From Collybiopsis luxurians FD-317 M1 (taxonomy: Eukaryota; Basidiomycota; Agaricomycetes; Agaricales; Omphalotaceae): a DNA stretch of 47,988 bases. Of this stretch, positions 34,889 to 45,905 are shown piece by piece. The stretch covers positions 210,807 through 258,794 of the forward strand of contig KN834831.1 of NCBI GenBank assembly GCA_000827265.1. Reading direction: 5' to 3'. How positions within the stretch are numbered: position 1 is the first letter of the stretch; each line of letters starts with the position of its first letter. A model generated the notes under the pieces. It saw only the letters and a list, made by a program, of their open reading frames with translations, made no database searches and was not told the origin of the DNA. The position numbers and the translations under genes are program-made.

Positions 34889-35407
34889 TATGCACAGCTT
34901 CATGACTGGGGTGGGTAGTCAGATGTATTTTAAGTTTAGTATTGCATCATGCTAAACGCCACGAGTATTGTAGATGTATTTAAAACCTCCCTAATGACTG
35001 TATTAACGAATGAATACGCTTGTACATAGACTGTACGATTTCACAAAGAGTGTTTCTGTACGCTGCGTAGGGCGATAAAAAAACATCGTGCTGAATCAGG
35101 CCTTCTATACGGGTGGGTTTGAGCCCGTCGTAGATGATACTTAAGCTTGAATATGAGATAGGCGACGCGTCGCGCGAACAAGCGCGTAATATCATTACTT
35201 CACATGATCGTGTACTTCTCAAGTTCACGATGGGAATTGACATCGAGAGTTCCAGTTGAATGTTAGTGGTCGATGTATAGGTCAAAGGTCTATTACCAGA
35301 CACTTGCATGTTATTCCAGTTCCGGTTGAATATACAAATTACAATACACAACCATCGAAGAGAGAGCAAAGAGAAATTAGATGGAAAATGCGGACATCTA
35401 GAGGAGA
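34889..35407. other. Intergenic region between convergent genes
   Basis: No gene was recognised. A diverged segment around TTCACATGATCG (about 35197-35208) and GATGGAAAAT (about 35381) resembles sequence at 37261-37340 on the other side of the FunK1-type gene. Confidence 0.45.
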
Positions 35408-37047
35408 CTAGTTGTTCGGGTTTCCACCGGTCGGGCGAGTCTCGAGAGGCTGATCCTGAAATGAACACATCAGGTCGTTCATCTCTTTGTAGGTAATTCT
35501 TCCGCCTAATGTGGCGAAATCAAACGGTTTAACCTCTCCCTCCTCCTCCTCTCTCTCCTCTCTCTCTTGCAACGCGAGACTCTCTTTGTACCCACTCCGG
35601 AGCCAGGAAGATAAGGTTGTTAACCATTGCTCGAAGCCCAGGAAGTAATTCTGAATATTAGTAGATATGTCGCCGGTCGAGAGTAGAAAGGTTTTCTTCC
35701 TCCAACGGACCTCTGCATCCACTCCCAAAAACCAATTCGAATACGGCCGACGATCAGCTCGGCGGTTGGGCCGTCTGTAATTGCAGCACACGATAAGCAT
35801 GATACAAAACAAAGACTCAAGGTCGTGTCGATACATATGCTCGCCGGTCCATTCTTTTGACAGGAGATCGTATGCCATAAAAGGCCGTGTACCTCTACGA
35901 TCTTTAGAGCTCTCTAAGCCCAAATCCCTCACATAAGAGGAAACATCAAAGTCGTTCAGGACGCCATAAACCCTGTTACCTATGCGGCGGCACATAATGT
36001 TGCCTATGCTGAGGTCGCGGTATAGAATTCCCGCGTGCTCGTATAACCATTGATGAACTACAGCGTGTAATTGGTGATTGGCAATGAAAGAGTAAAACCT
36101 CCAAGAGACGTACTTTGTAGAATGTCATAGAATACTTGCGCAAATTCTCTGGGGGACTTGAGCTCCAGGAGAGGCTCGACCGATTCCGTGATTGTGATTC
36201 GCATTACACGCTCCACGTACGCGTCTCCGAACAGCTGCTTGAGTCGATATTGTACGGTATCTTCCCCGAAAGGTATGTCAATAGAATCTACAACATGGGG
36301 CAGATGGTTCAGGGCCCATGAGTGTTCGCCCGAGGCGCAATCCGTTGCCACTTTGATTAGGTCCCTTTCGCGGGGATAAGACCTGGGGGGAAAGCTGAAT
36401 TTTATGATAAACTCCCTTTCAAGCCAGGATTCGAATTCGATTCCGGGCACTGTAGGCTCCTCTTTTACACACTTCACAATGGCGATAGTCGTGCCACGAG
36501 TGTTCCCAGCGTCTGAGCCTGGGCGAGTTAAGAGTTCCACAAGGAGAAAAGTCCTCCTAACGCCATCGGAGCAGTCGACCCTGTATGTAAGACCCTCGAG
36601 AACATCATGTTCGGACCATTCCTCATCCGATTCATTATCTTCAGATTCGGACGATTGGTCATCTGAGTCTGAGTCTTCGGATTCTGACGATTGTCGAAAA
36701 CTCGGTTCGAAGGCAGCAGAGTCGGAGGCTGGCTTCTTTTTCTTTCTCTCCCTAGTCTCCGCCATTTCTTTCTCCTGACTCTCTTCTTGATTCTTCCTCT
36801 TCTTGTTCTCCCTTTCATCCCTAACCTCCTGCTTATCTCTCTCCAGCGCCATCGGAACGTCGTCTTCTCGATGCAAACCTGCATGTTGGTTATGAGGGGT
36901 GCTCTTATCGGCAGAAGAATCTCGGTGGTGTGGTACGGCTGCTGGAGGGGCAGAAGATGAAGCTAGTTGATCTGGCTGTGGGAGTTCCATAGGGAGACTG
37001 TACATGGTGGTAGAAACGAAAGTTAACAATAGGACTATCGACGCCAC
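35408..37047 (-). CDS. FunK1-type fungal kinase-like protein
   Basis: Two exons (37047-36114, 36057-35408) give 527 aa. The second exon begins with the kinase catalytic region: HQWLYEHAGILYRDLSIGNIM, VYGVLNDFDVSSY, GTRPFMAYDLLSKEW, YRHDLESLFCIMLIV. This follows the FunK1 plan (catalytic loop, D-F-D instead of D-F-G, GT-x-PFMA activation segment). The usual catalytic-loop His is replaced by Tyr (YRD). The N-terminal half has a basic run (ENKKRKNQEESQ, ERKKKK) and acidic Ser/Asp repeats (SESEDSDSDDQSSESED), so it may be nuclear. The chosen start gives a hydrophobic leader (MASIVLLLTFVSTT). Starts at Met15 or Met20 are equally possible. FunK1 genes are expanded in mushrooms and their substrates are unknown. 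Confidence 0.8.
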
Positions 37048-37404
37048 TCTATTATTATCTATTAACTGGGCGCTTATCTCACAGGTGATTCAGTTCCAAA
37101 CTGTACCATGAGCTCCGAATCTTCAGCAAACCCGGACGTTGTCGTACTCCCCTTCGAGCTTGAAGCTTTAAGATTGTATCTGACACAATCTTTGTCTGTC
37201 TATCCAACGTCGTGTCGCTTTATGCGCAGACCGAGGTCTTTGAACGCGTGACATCATAGCTTCACATGATCGCGTTTTTCAACTACACAATTGCATCACT
37301 GTCATCAGTGCTTCGCCCTAAAACCAGATGGAAAATTGCCAGTAAGCACTTCTCCACATCAACTGCATGATTAATATACACTCCAAAATGGATTCAAGAT
37401 GATA
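37048..37404. other. Intergenic region upstream of the FunK1-type gene
   Basis: No gene is seen. It shows weak similarity to 35160-35400 as noted there. Confidence 0.45.
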
Positions 37405-40400
37405 TCAAGTTCTCTTCGTACATTTCTTCTTATGGACAGGCCAATCTTTTTTCTGACATACAGGGCCGCAGTACCTGACCTTTTTGCACCCTGTGCACTC
37501 CTGCAGTTTTGGCTTACCCTTCCCTCTGCATAACCAGCACCTACGCGCATTAATATCTCTCAAAACTGGGTCCAGATAGCTAACGGCGAAAAGAGGCGAG
37601 AGAGCAATACGAGTGACATAAGGAGCAAAAGGACGCCACCAGGTCACCTTCGACATACCCTCAACGTCCTTTCCCTGGCCGCAGCTGCAGAGGGGATTAT
37701 GCTCTATCTCCTCGCTGAGCGGAATTTTACCTCGGGCTTTATATTCACAATTTTCTCCGTGCGTCCAGGTAGTCCGGCAACGTTCAACGAATGCTGGGAT
37801 GAGATGCTTCCACGATGCCACCTCGCCCTCCTCGAGTTTGATATGCTCCATGTCACCATTATTAACCAGTTTTGTAAAATTCCGTTCGTTTCTGCGCAAG
37901 AAATCGATAGTTAATGGAAGGACAAAGGCATCGCACACAACAGTGTGAGCGCCTTGATCGTATCGCAGCTCGTTGATGAAGAAGATGGTATCTGAGTTTT
38001 TGGTCGAGCCGTCCATAAGAGAAAACAAGCGTCGGGCTTTCCCACCTTGAATGCCACTGGCTCGAACCATAAGTGCATGCAAAGAGGTCTTGACGAACAT
38101 GAGATCATCTCGCTCTTGCTTCTTCAGGAGCTTCCGCTCTCTTACAGACAGCATAGACCCCAAATGAGGATTGAGCCACTTATCGAGTTCTTTTGGGCGC
38201 GTGCAGACCACCACCGGTAAACGCGACAGATTGAGATGATGAAAATTCCAAGCGAGGGCTTCTGGATTACTGTCCGAGGGAGTCGTTACTGGGAAAGGTC
38301 TAACCCGCATGCCCCCGGACCCGAAGGGTCTCGAGGGAGGTACGAGAAGCTAAGAAGCGTATCAATCAGACCGTACATTAAACTCTATAAGGACACGATT
38401 TCACGAACCTCGATGTATAGCGACTTTCGAGCCAACCTTAACCGGTGGTCACTTCCTCGTACGGGGTACGGGAAAGCAATATCCTGTGATATGTTGGAGA
38501 CCGCGACCTTGACGATGCAAGGGGAAAGCTGTGTCACTTCCGGAATTGCTCCCTCTGAGCCGAACGAACGAATAACATCGGGATTTTGAACAGTAATCCG
38601 AACAGTCATCAAACTGGCGATTTCGCACTCCTCATCCAACGTCACTGCTACTGGACCGGTAGGACCTATATTCGATGGAAGGGGCGTCCGCGCGTTGGTA
38701 GGTTGTGCGATCGGAAATTGAGATTCGGGAAGAATGTGGACATGGGTCTCATCCAGCATTTTTGCACTGAAAACGTTGAGAGTGATGCCAAGCTTCTTCA
38801 CGAACATCATTGTAGAAGCACCGGTGCTTCTGATGGTCAAGTTTACCGAAAGATTACTCTGAGGCTCGAGATTGACTAGAATCTGTGTAGGCATTGTAAA
38901 GGATACCACCAAGGGTGATCTACCTCTCCACCCTTCCCTGTCCTCTTCGAACACAACTCGTGGGGAGGCCTTAGTCCCTGTGGCCAAAGTCCGACCGAAT
39001 CCAACATGAATGGAAGAAAATGCATTCATAGACCAAGAGCCTCGTACGTCACCCTGAAGAATGGGGGTTCCGACTTCCTCGCCTTGGAAAACATCTTCCA
39101 TTCTAGACCGTGGTACCACGAGTATGATGCGGACTAGTTGTGGAACTGAAGACCATTCACTGAACCTTCCAAGTCGACGTAGATTCTGCCGATAAACTGG
39201 GGAGGTGTAGACATTGTGTCTGTACAACTGTGAGTGGAAATCCTGACGATTTACCGTATCCATAGGCATAGAAGTATCGCTCTCCTGAAGACTGAAGAAT
39301 CGCTCCATCACTGACTCCCAATCTTCATCGGACAGGGTAAGATTAGAACGAGCAAGCTTGAGAAAGAGTACGAAGCTTTCTCGATTGTACCGAATGAGAT
39401 CTGAGCTCATGATCGCCTTCACATTCTCCCCACGTTTCGTCCAGAATGTTCTCGAGTCCTCTTCTTCGAACATGCGGCTGTACATATCCCAGAGGAACGT
39501 TCCGAGCTGCACATTATCAAAAATAACAGGCGGAGATGCTCCAACAGGAACATCCAATGAAGTTGAGGACTTCCAGGTTGTTACTTCATGAAACTGACTT
39601 GAGTGTTTAGAAGCGCTCTGCAACGCTAGCTCATGCGTGTTGGATCGAGAGAAGAATCCGGAAAGAAAATCAACAGGCGCTACTCCAAGGAGCAGAGCCA
39701 TTGTCCCAAGGTCAGCGAATAACCGCAGGGTGAATTCCTTGGTGGCATCTTCTTCTTTAGACAGCAAGGATTCTGTGTATATGACGCCATCTCCCGTCCG
39801 CAGTGGAAGCGCAGACACAAGAATATTCAGAAGCCCTATATAGTCGACTAGGTTTGAGGTATCGATCACATTAAAGTATGTGGGCGCGTCTCCTGGCGAT
39901 GAATACTGCTCCGCATCAAACGTCAACGTACTGGCTTTCCACTGAGAAACAGGTATGCCAGTTTGAAGATTTCGGTTCGCATTGAGCGAACAGAACGCCC
40001 GACAAAGAGCTGTTGCCTCGGCAATGGCGAAGCGCAAAGTGACTCTCGATGGCTGGGAAGCCCGGACATAGAAAGCATCACACCACTCTCCGAACTGCTT
40101 CTGAGCTGCTTGGACGACGTCGTTCGCGCTCGGAGTGCGAGTGGCATTACCAAACAGGGCTGCAGAGTGGAAAGGCGCTAGAGGAGTGGTGCCATAGTGA
40201 ACATTGCAACCCTCTCCTACAAAGGAGTAGGCGAACGTTGGGTTGATCAAGGTTGCAGAAGCTGCATTCCGGGAGAAAGAGACGCCAACCGTCGAATAAT
40301 GTCTCATGTATTCTGCATAAACCGAGCTCGCCCAAGGCATGAGGGGCCCTGCGGCACGGGCAGACGAAATGACATTGCTGTTTGGGCCCAACATTTTGTG

Positions 40401-41057
40401 GACTTCTTGAATGTGGTTTGTGAATGCATCACGGATGTGCTTCTGCCTATCTGACGGAAGTGTCTCCAATTCGGAATAGAACTGCCAAAGACGATGGACC
40501 TCTTCCAGGGTTTTAAGGGTGGAAAATTTGATGAGAGAACCATATGGAGACTCGGTCCATGCCTTCTGACTGGAGGAGTACTGGCAAAGCTTCCTGCAGT
40601 GATCACTGAGTACGGAGTAGGTATCCCGGTTGATTTTCATATCGAAGAAAATGCGCCACATTGTCTGAGATGGAATGGTTTTGTCCATGATCATCGTTAG
40701 AAGCAAAGCATTTCTAGCTGTATTGCATATCGTTGAGCTTATAACCAATCAAAATAGAACATTGTCAGGCAGACCGATTATTCCCGGGTCAAAATCGCTG
40801 CACGTAATATCCAAAGACCGATCTGGAATAGATCAGGAAGATGAGTAGGAAAATTGGGAGGCATTGGATGTGAGCGATTCACCACTCGAAGGTTCTTCGT
40901 TGAAGACAGTGAAAAGCACATTTCTGGGGTCACCGCAGCCAAGAAGCAAGATATTCCCCGGTGTTCGTGGTGATAGATCGCGAGTCAGAGAAATGGTAGG
41001 AGTATTCCCTATGGCATAGAAGAAATATTTTCCAAGCCAATAAAGCGGTTGGGACAT
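37405..41057 (-). CDS. DUF4470-like / MYND zinc-finger protein
   Basis: Four exons (41057-40886, 40822-40775, 40717-38409, 38349-37405) give 1157 aa with matching phases. The N-terminal block (KYFFYAIGNTP, LLLGCGDPRNVLFTVF, then LDITCSDFDPGIIARNALLLTM) is the DUF4470-like domain, which resembles a methyltransferase Rossmann motif. A long central region has no recognised fold. The C-terminus is a MYND zinc finger: CWLCRGKGKPKLQECTGC, then RYCGPVCQKKDWPVHKKKC, with the C-C-C-C-C-C-H-C pattern complete. MYND domains bind proline-rich peptides. Proteins of this architecture are common and expanded in agaricomycetes, with unknown role. An ATG at 41105 would add 16 residues (MDAAVAIFLPFTPTVP). The start at 41057 (MSQPLYWLGKYFFY) fits the family better. 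Confidence 0.86.
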
Positions 41058-42247
41058 TGGAACGGTGGGAGTAAAAGGCAAAAAGATGGCAACAGCAGCG
41101 TCCAACGAGGCAAGGACTGCAATGAGGCGTTATACTTCGATTTAACGCCCGGTACTGCTCGGATATGAATTGTATGAATGTACGTTTTGGCCATAGTTGG
41201 TAACGAGTAAACCATAGCTGACAGTATCTTGTACAGCATTCAGTATGCATGAACCGTTCATTCAAAACCTACAAACCTTATCGAGCTTTATCAAGATTGT
41301 TCCCCAGAGCCGTGATCTGGCAAGCGCTGTGGCTTGCACACCAGATGTGGGGTATCATGAGCTTCCATTATCATTAAAGATTTCACAAATATACAAAGGC
41401 GCTCATACTTGCATCTCCACGCACCATGATCATTCCAACTGAATGTATTTGATCCCAATGCTACCCATCAGCATCTCCGCCCGCACGAATGAAAAATTAA
41501 TCATCGAGTCTCGATGCGCCCAGAATTGTGGGCTTCTTGAGCACTTCGACAACCGATCCGGTAGACATGTCACCATACTTCTGCGCGGCTAATATAAGAC
41601 TAGAAATGCGGAAGTAGTACACGGGTTTGGCCCGGCTTCTTCATGAAGCTGGTAGCGGCGGGAAGTTCAGCGTAATACTATACATCGGTAGCTCGTTGTT
41701 AGAGATGTATAGAGCGTGATTCATAGATGCACGGGCCTCATGAACAGTGTGGGGGTGAGGAGACGGCGTGATTACACGTCGATCGCGTAAATTTCAGTCA
41801 GTTTCGGGGTATGAATGCAGGCATTTGGCTTTGGTTAGGTTCAGAGCAGCGCAGGGTTGCTTTGGAGAGGCTTCGAGTATTTGTAGTCTCTCTATTGTAA
41901 AGCTGTAGTGATTCTGATAGCGATTGTCTTCTGAAGCAAGTAAGTAGCCCGTCTACACTGTCGTTATGGTCGTGGTCGCTGTAACCGACGCCGAGCTTGA
42001 GAACGCCGTTCACGTTCTCGCGACTTTAGCGCTTGCAATGCGGCCGTACTTTGTCTTTGACCTCGATGACCTCTCGAGTGTTCTTTCCGACCAAAAATTG
42101 CCCTGGCTTTAGAGAGAAGAGATTCAAAACAAGACAGTCAACAGCTGGCTGGCAAAGACCCCGGCCTTTTCTGGCCTTCCCTTTGTTCTTCAGTTCACAA
42201 AACAGCTTCTCTTAACTCGACTCTTATCCACCACAACTCAAATAATC
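41058..42247. other. Intergenic region with diverged direct repeat
   Basis: There is no gene. The right half (about 41617-41850) is the first copy of the direct repeat listed separately. Upstream of the epimerase relic the sequence is AT-poor with no clear promoter motif. Confidence 0.5.
41617..41850 (+). repeat. Diverged direct repeat, copy A
   Basis: Shared blocks with copy B include GCGTAATACTATAC (41671 region), TATAGAGCG-GATTCATA, and GTTTCGGGGTATGA. Similarity covers roughly 230 bp with many substitutions and small gaps. Confidence 0.75.
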
Positions 42248-42983
42248 ATGAAAATTTTGGTTTTTGGGTGCGTACTCGTTTTTGCGATGCGTCTACCCGC
42301 TTGTACTGAGAGACTGCGTTCCTCAGTGTATCTGGATTCATCGGTTTCCCAGCTGCTCAAGCTCTCGTTCGCACTGGGCACCTGGTATACGGTTTGACTC
42401 GTTCCCATGAAAAAGCCAAACAATTGGCTGGAGAAGAAAGTGCTTCCATCCTTTTCATTTCAATTTTTACAGACCTAACCTGCAATGGGATCGTGATTTG
42501 ATTGGGAATGCTCTACGGACGCGGAGGGTCCCTGCTCGCTTCGCTATTCCAGAGCGCTGCAGATGGTCTGGTCAGCTGGCCTGCAACCCCAGGAGGGAGA
42601 TACGCGCTCATCCACAGCGACGATTTGGCGGAGATGTATGTTCTTACGTGCGAAAAGGCTGCTCTTATGGGAGGTGTCACTTTCAATGCTGTGAACGAGT
42701 ACTCTGAGTCGGTGGATGACATTCTCAGTGCGCTTGTCAAGGTTTCTGGAGCAAAGGGATACGAATACAGGGAGCCTGCTAACTGTGAGTAGCTCCTCTC
42801 CCTCCGAAGATGGTTTCGCTTACTGAATTTCTTAATGATACAATATTCGAAGTCGCTCTCGGCGCAACTTCCCTCATCTGTCCATACCTCACTCGTACCC
42901 TCCTTGGCTGGCAACCCAGGAAACCTGGTCTTGTTGACGGTCTCCCCATTTACTACGCTGCCTGGAAGACATTGAACCACTGA
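42248..42983 (+). pseudogene. Internally deleted NAD-dependent epimerase/dehydratase-like pseudogene
   Basis: The first short exon (MKILVFG) joins across an intron to GVSGFIGFPAAQALVRTGH, giving the GxxGFxG nucleotide-binding motif of extended short-chain dehydrogenases. After about 50 residues the frame runs into intron-like sequence (42450-42475). It then resumes as NGIVI-stop-LGMLYGRGGSLLASLF, where intact relatives read ...RPxMLYGR. The rest (GGRYALIHSDDLAEMYV, SVDDILSALVKVSGAKG, then ALGATSLICPYLTRTLLGW) is the family C-terminus, ending in TLNH. The middle, including the YxxxK catalytic region (about 100-130 residues), is absent and one in-frame TGA interrupts the join. It is therefore a deletion pseudogene. 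Confidence 0.72.
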
Positions 42984-44239
42984 TTGCCTCCCAGCCAATG
43001 CTCGATTACGCTTTATTCATTGTTTTAAAAGAACCCCCAAATACATTCAAAGTTGTGTAGTTATAAAATGGCGTGTATAAACTAGGAAAAATTAGACTTG
43101 AAATATGAATGTACGTACTGGACGAGCAGAAAACACGCATATAGAGTTTGTTGAGGTCTGAAAGTCAAACAACGACTGCAGGGCATGTACGGGAACTTAC
43201 CGCCACACCAGGTTGGCTGATTTCATGATCTGAGGCAGACTGGTCAGGCATTATCATCAGCCCGTAAATGATTGAGGAGATCTCTCAGAAGGAGCGCACA
43301 TAAAACTTTCTACCCATGGGTTCAAGTTGTCCTGAAGGCATGCCGGAGTTGAGGCTTTGCATAAGTTCCACACATTATTCAAACCTATAAGGTTCAAATG
43401 GTGGAATTGAACGAAAGAACCGAGATTGAAACGCGTCGGAACGACCAAATTCATGGAAGAGAACAACTTTGACCCATTCGGCCCTACTGGTTCTGCATTG
43501 ACGGATACAATCAACAAAGGAAAAGTTGAAATAGACGCGTAGCATACCTGCACCTACGAATTACAACACTATGAACATTGGTTTATCCCGTAAGGGAGAG
43601 AACGTGAGTGGGTCAGTTGGATTGGATATTGAGTTAGAGTAGGGAATATTGGTACTGTCGGGCACGGTGAGATTGTGTAGGCGGAATGGAGAGGGTAGGG
43701 AGGCAGTTGTAAGGGTCGTTGGTAAGAGATACGGAGGGTACGTGTATTTGTACGATGGGTACACGGGTCCGGCTCGGCTTCTGGTATTGGCGGGAGGGTC
43801 AGCGTAATACTATACGTCAGTACCTTGTTGTTTGAAGCGTATAGAGCGCGATTCATAAACACATGGGCCTATGAATAACGTGGGGGTGTAGGGAGGACGT
43901 GATTAGGCGTCGTTTGCATAAGTTATAGTTGGTTTCGGGGTATGAGTGCAGATGTTTGACTGGGATTAGGCTCGGAGCAGGGAAGTGCGGATCTGGGGTG
44001 ATATCGAGGACAATTTAGAGGGCAGAGAATTGGACGATAATCGACTTTGAATGGGAGTGAATAGTTATGTTCTTTGAATAATGCATAGCTTACTCATCTG
44101 CCTCTTATTCCCTCTAGCAGTTTCTCCCATCCTGTTTTGGTGGGTTTTACGGGGTTGTAGCGTATGGAAGCTATTTGTGGTGGGGGAACGAGTGAGAGTG
44201 TGCGTCATGGCCACAAGCATCTGTGAGCGCTTATTTGGT
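42984..44239. other. Intergenic region with repeat copy B
   Basis: No gene is supported. A 98-codon minus-strand frame (43553-43257) with a hydrophobic start was noted but matches nothing recognised. Repeat copy B lies at about 43757-43985. Confidence 0.45.
43757..43985 (+). repeat. Diverged direct repeat, copy B
   Basis: This is the same orientation as copy A at 41617-41850. Blocks GGTACACGGGT, AGCGTAATACTATAC, ATAGAGCGCGATTCATA and GGTTTCGGGGTATGAGTGCAG are shared. The epimerase relic lies between the two copies. Confidence 0.75.
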
Positions 44240-45905
44240 TAACTGGCTTTCCAACACGCAACCGACACGCCCAGATTATTCGGACTGTGCTACAAAACGA
44301 TCGCCAACAGTCACGCCTATGGAAATGGTGTGTACATTTCACTGTTATTTTGAGAGCTTTCATTAATCGAGCTCTGATCAGGTGCTTATGGGACGAAAGA
44401 CGGTACAGTATCGTGTCCCACTACGCAGGCAGTAACCTTGGTCCAGGAAGTTAGCCCAAGAGTAAAATTGGCCTTACCATCAGCTCTGTCGCTGTCATAG
44501 AAGTCGTCAGTCTAGTATCCCCAGAATTCGTCAGCCCTAATCCATACTTTGTCATCAATCAGACGCACTGGCTAGTCGTGTACTATGGTTTGATTTTTCT
44601 TTCAATGCATAAATGGATCTGAAACTTACGTTCTTTTTTAGCCCCCATCTCCTTGTGAAAACCAACAAACAGACGGAGGATGCAGATGTACCCAAACAGA
44701 ATAAACCCGATACTCTAGTTTCCCCTCCTTTGGTTCCACTCGACGATGCACCCTTGGCACAGCTCAGGTTCCGATACCCGAGCTGAGGTTCCAGCCGGGG
44801 ACTCTGCTCTTTGCGAGGATGATTCTGACGATGACGTTCAAATTGTTTTCGGGCATGTCTAGTCGTCGTCGTCGTGGTCGACAGGTTGATCTGATGCTCA
44901 TTAATGAAGACGAGGACGGTGAGGGTGATGATGATTTGGTAGTGGAGATATAGAAATGGATTTCGATTGCGCCTACCATCACTCAAAGCTTCTCGACCGA
45001 CATCGTCTTCCACAGCACGAGCTGCTGCCTCGAGTTCCACCGCCTTTTCTCAATCGCAGAACTCCAAGGTTGGAAACAGCTGTCTTGGTGACGCCTCGGT
45101 TCACGACGCCGATTACAACGTTCGAGCTGCAGTCTTGAGACTCCCTCCTCCGCCCGAAATGTCTACACCTAGTGCGATGATGACGGTTCAGCAAGGCTTA
45201 TAGTCCATGTGGAAGGAGCGGGATACTCGTAACAGCTTCAAGGAGTTGGGATGGTACATGCCGGAGGAGTTTATGGGTGGTAATTTGTTCCAGTGGATTG
45301 TTGAGCTCCATTGGTTCGATGAGACGTTGTCGATTGCAGACGATATGAAGGCTAGGTGAGTCAATATTGGGATCCTTTTACATGGATGTACCCCTTACTC
45401 ACTCAAATTCTTAGCAGGAAACTTGACTCCACCCTCTTCAAACTTTGTTTCCCATCCAATTATCCTTTGGGCCCGCCGCTCTTCCGTATCATCACGCCGA
45501 GGTTCCTGCGTTTTATACCAGATGGAGGTGGGCATGTTCAAGAGGCAGGTTGATTTGCACCTCCTCCGGGTGGCTCCCAAACTACCAGTGAGTTTTGACC
45601 CTCTCTCAAGAGCTTCCAAGAAGTTGTGGACTGGGCACTCATTGTCTTTTTGTGTTACCCAGTATCTCGATCAAACTTGCAATTTCAAACCTGGATCCTA
45701 GATTGGCAAGGTTAGCGGGATTAATCTTATGGTGTGGAAGAGTTGTTACAGGGATTCAAGAGGGTTGTGGCTATGCATAGTTGGATGGTATGTTGGTTTA
45801 GATCAGTGCTCGAGATGAAAACAGCGTAAAATTGACCTGTTCTCTCTCTTTCCTAGGTGCCTGAAGGAATAGATGATTTGGTGCGCTGGATAAGGCGATG
45901 TATTT
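44240..45905 (+). pseudogene. Relic of a PARP-UBC (UBE2Q-like) fusion gene
   Basis: Fragments occur in gene order but in different frames with stops. A PARP catalytic part reads HAYGNGVYIS (about 44311-44341) and, after an intron-like gap, YGTKDGTVS. Its C-terminus reads VSPEFVSPNPYFVINQTHW (about 44506-44573). A linker follows (LVKTNKQTEDADVPKQNKPD, then acidic EDDSDDDVQIVF). The E2-like domain is ELGWYMPEEFMGGNLFQWIVELHWFDE (about 45242-45335). It continues as KLDSTLFKLCFPSNYPLGPP and FRIITPRFLRFI, GGGHV, then LAISNLDPRLARLAG. The last piece is FKRVVAMHSWM joined over an intron to VPEGIDDLVRW. The E2 active-site segment (expected Cys-Met-Asp after GGGHV...) is destroyed. Fungal proteins with a PARP domain followed by a UBE2Q-like fold are known. 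This copy is dead. Confidence 0.7.

Noticed and set aside
43257..43553. 98-codon minus-strand frame with a hydrophobic start
   Set aside because: No recognised family and no supporting splice or promoter features, and it lies in a decayed region. It could be a relic but cannot be supported.
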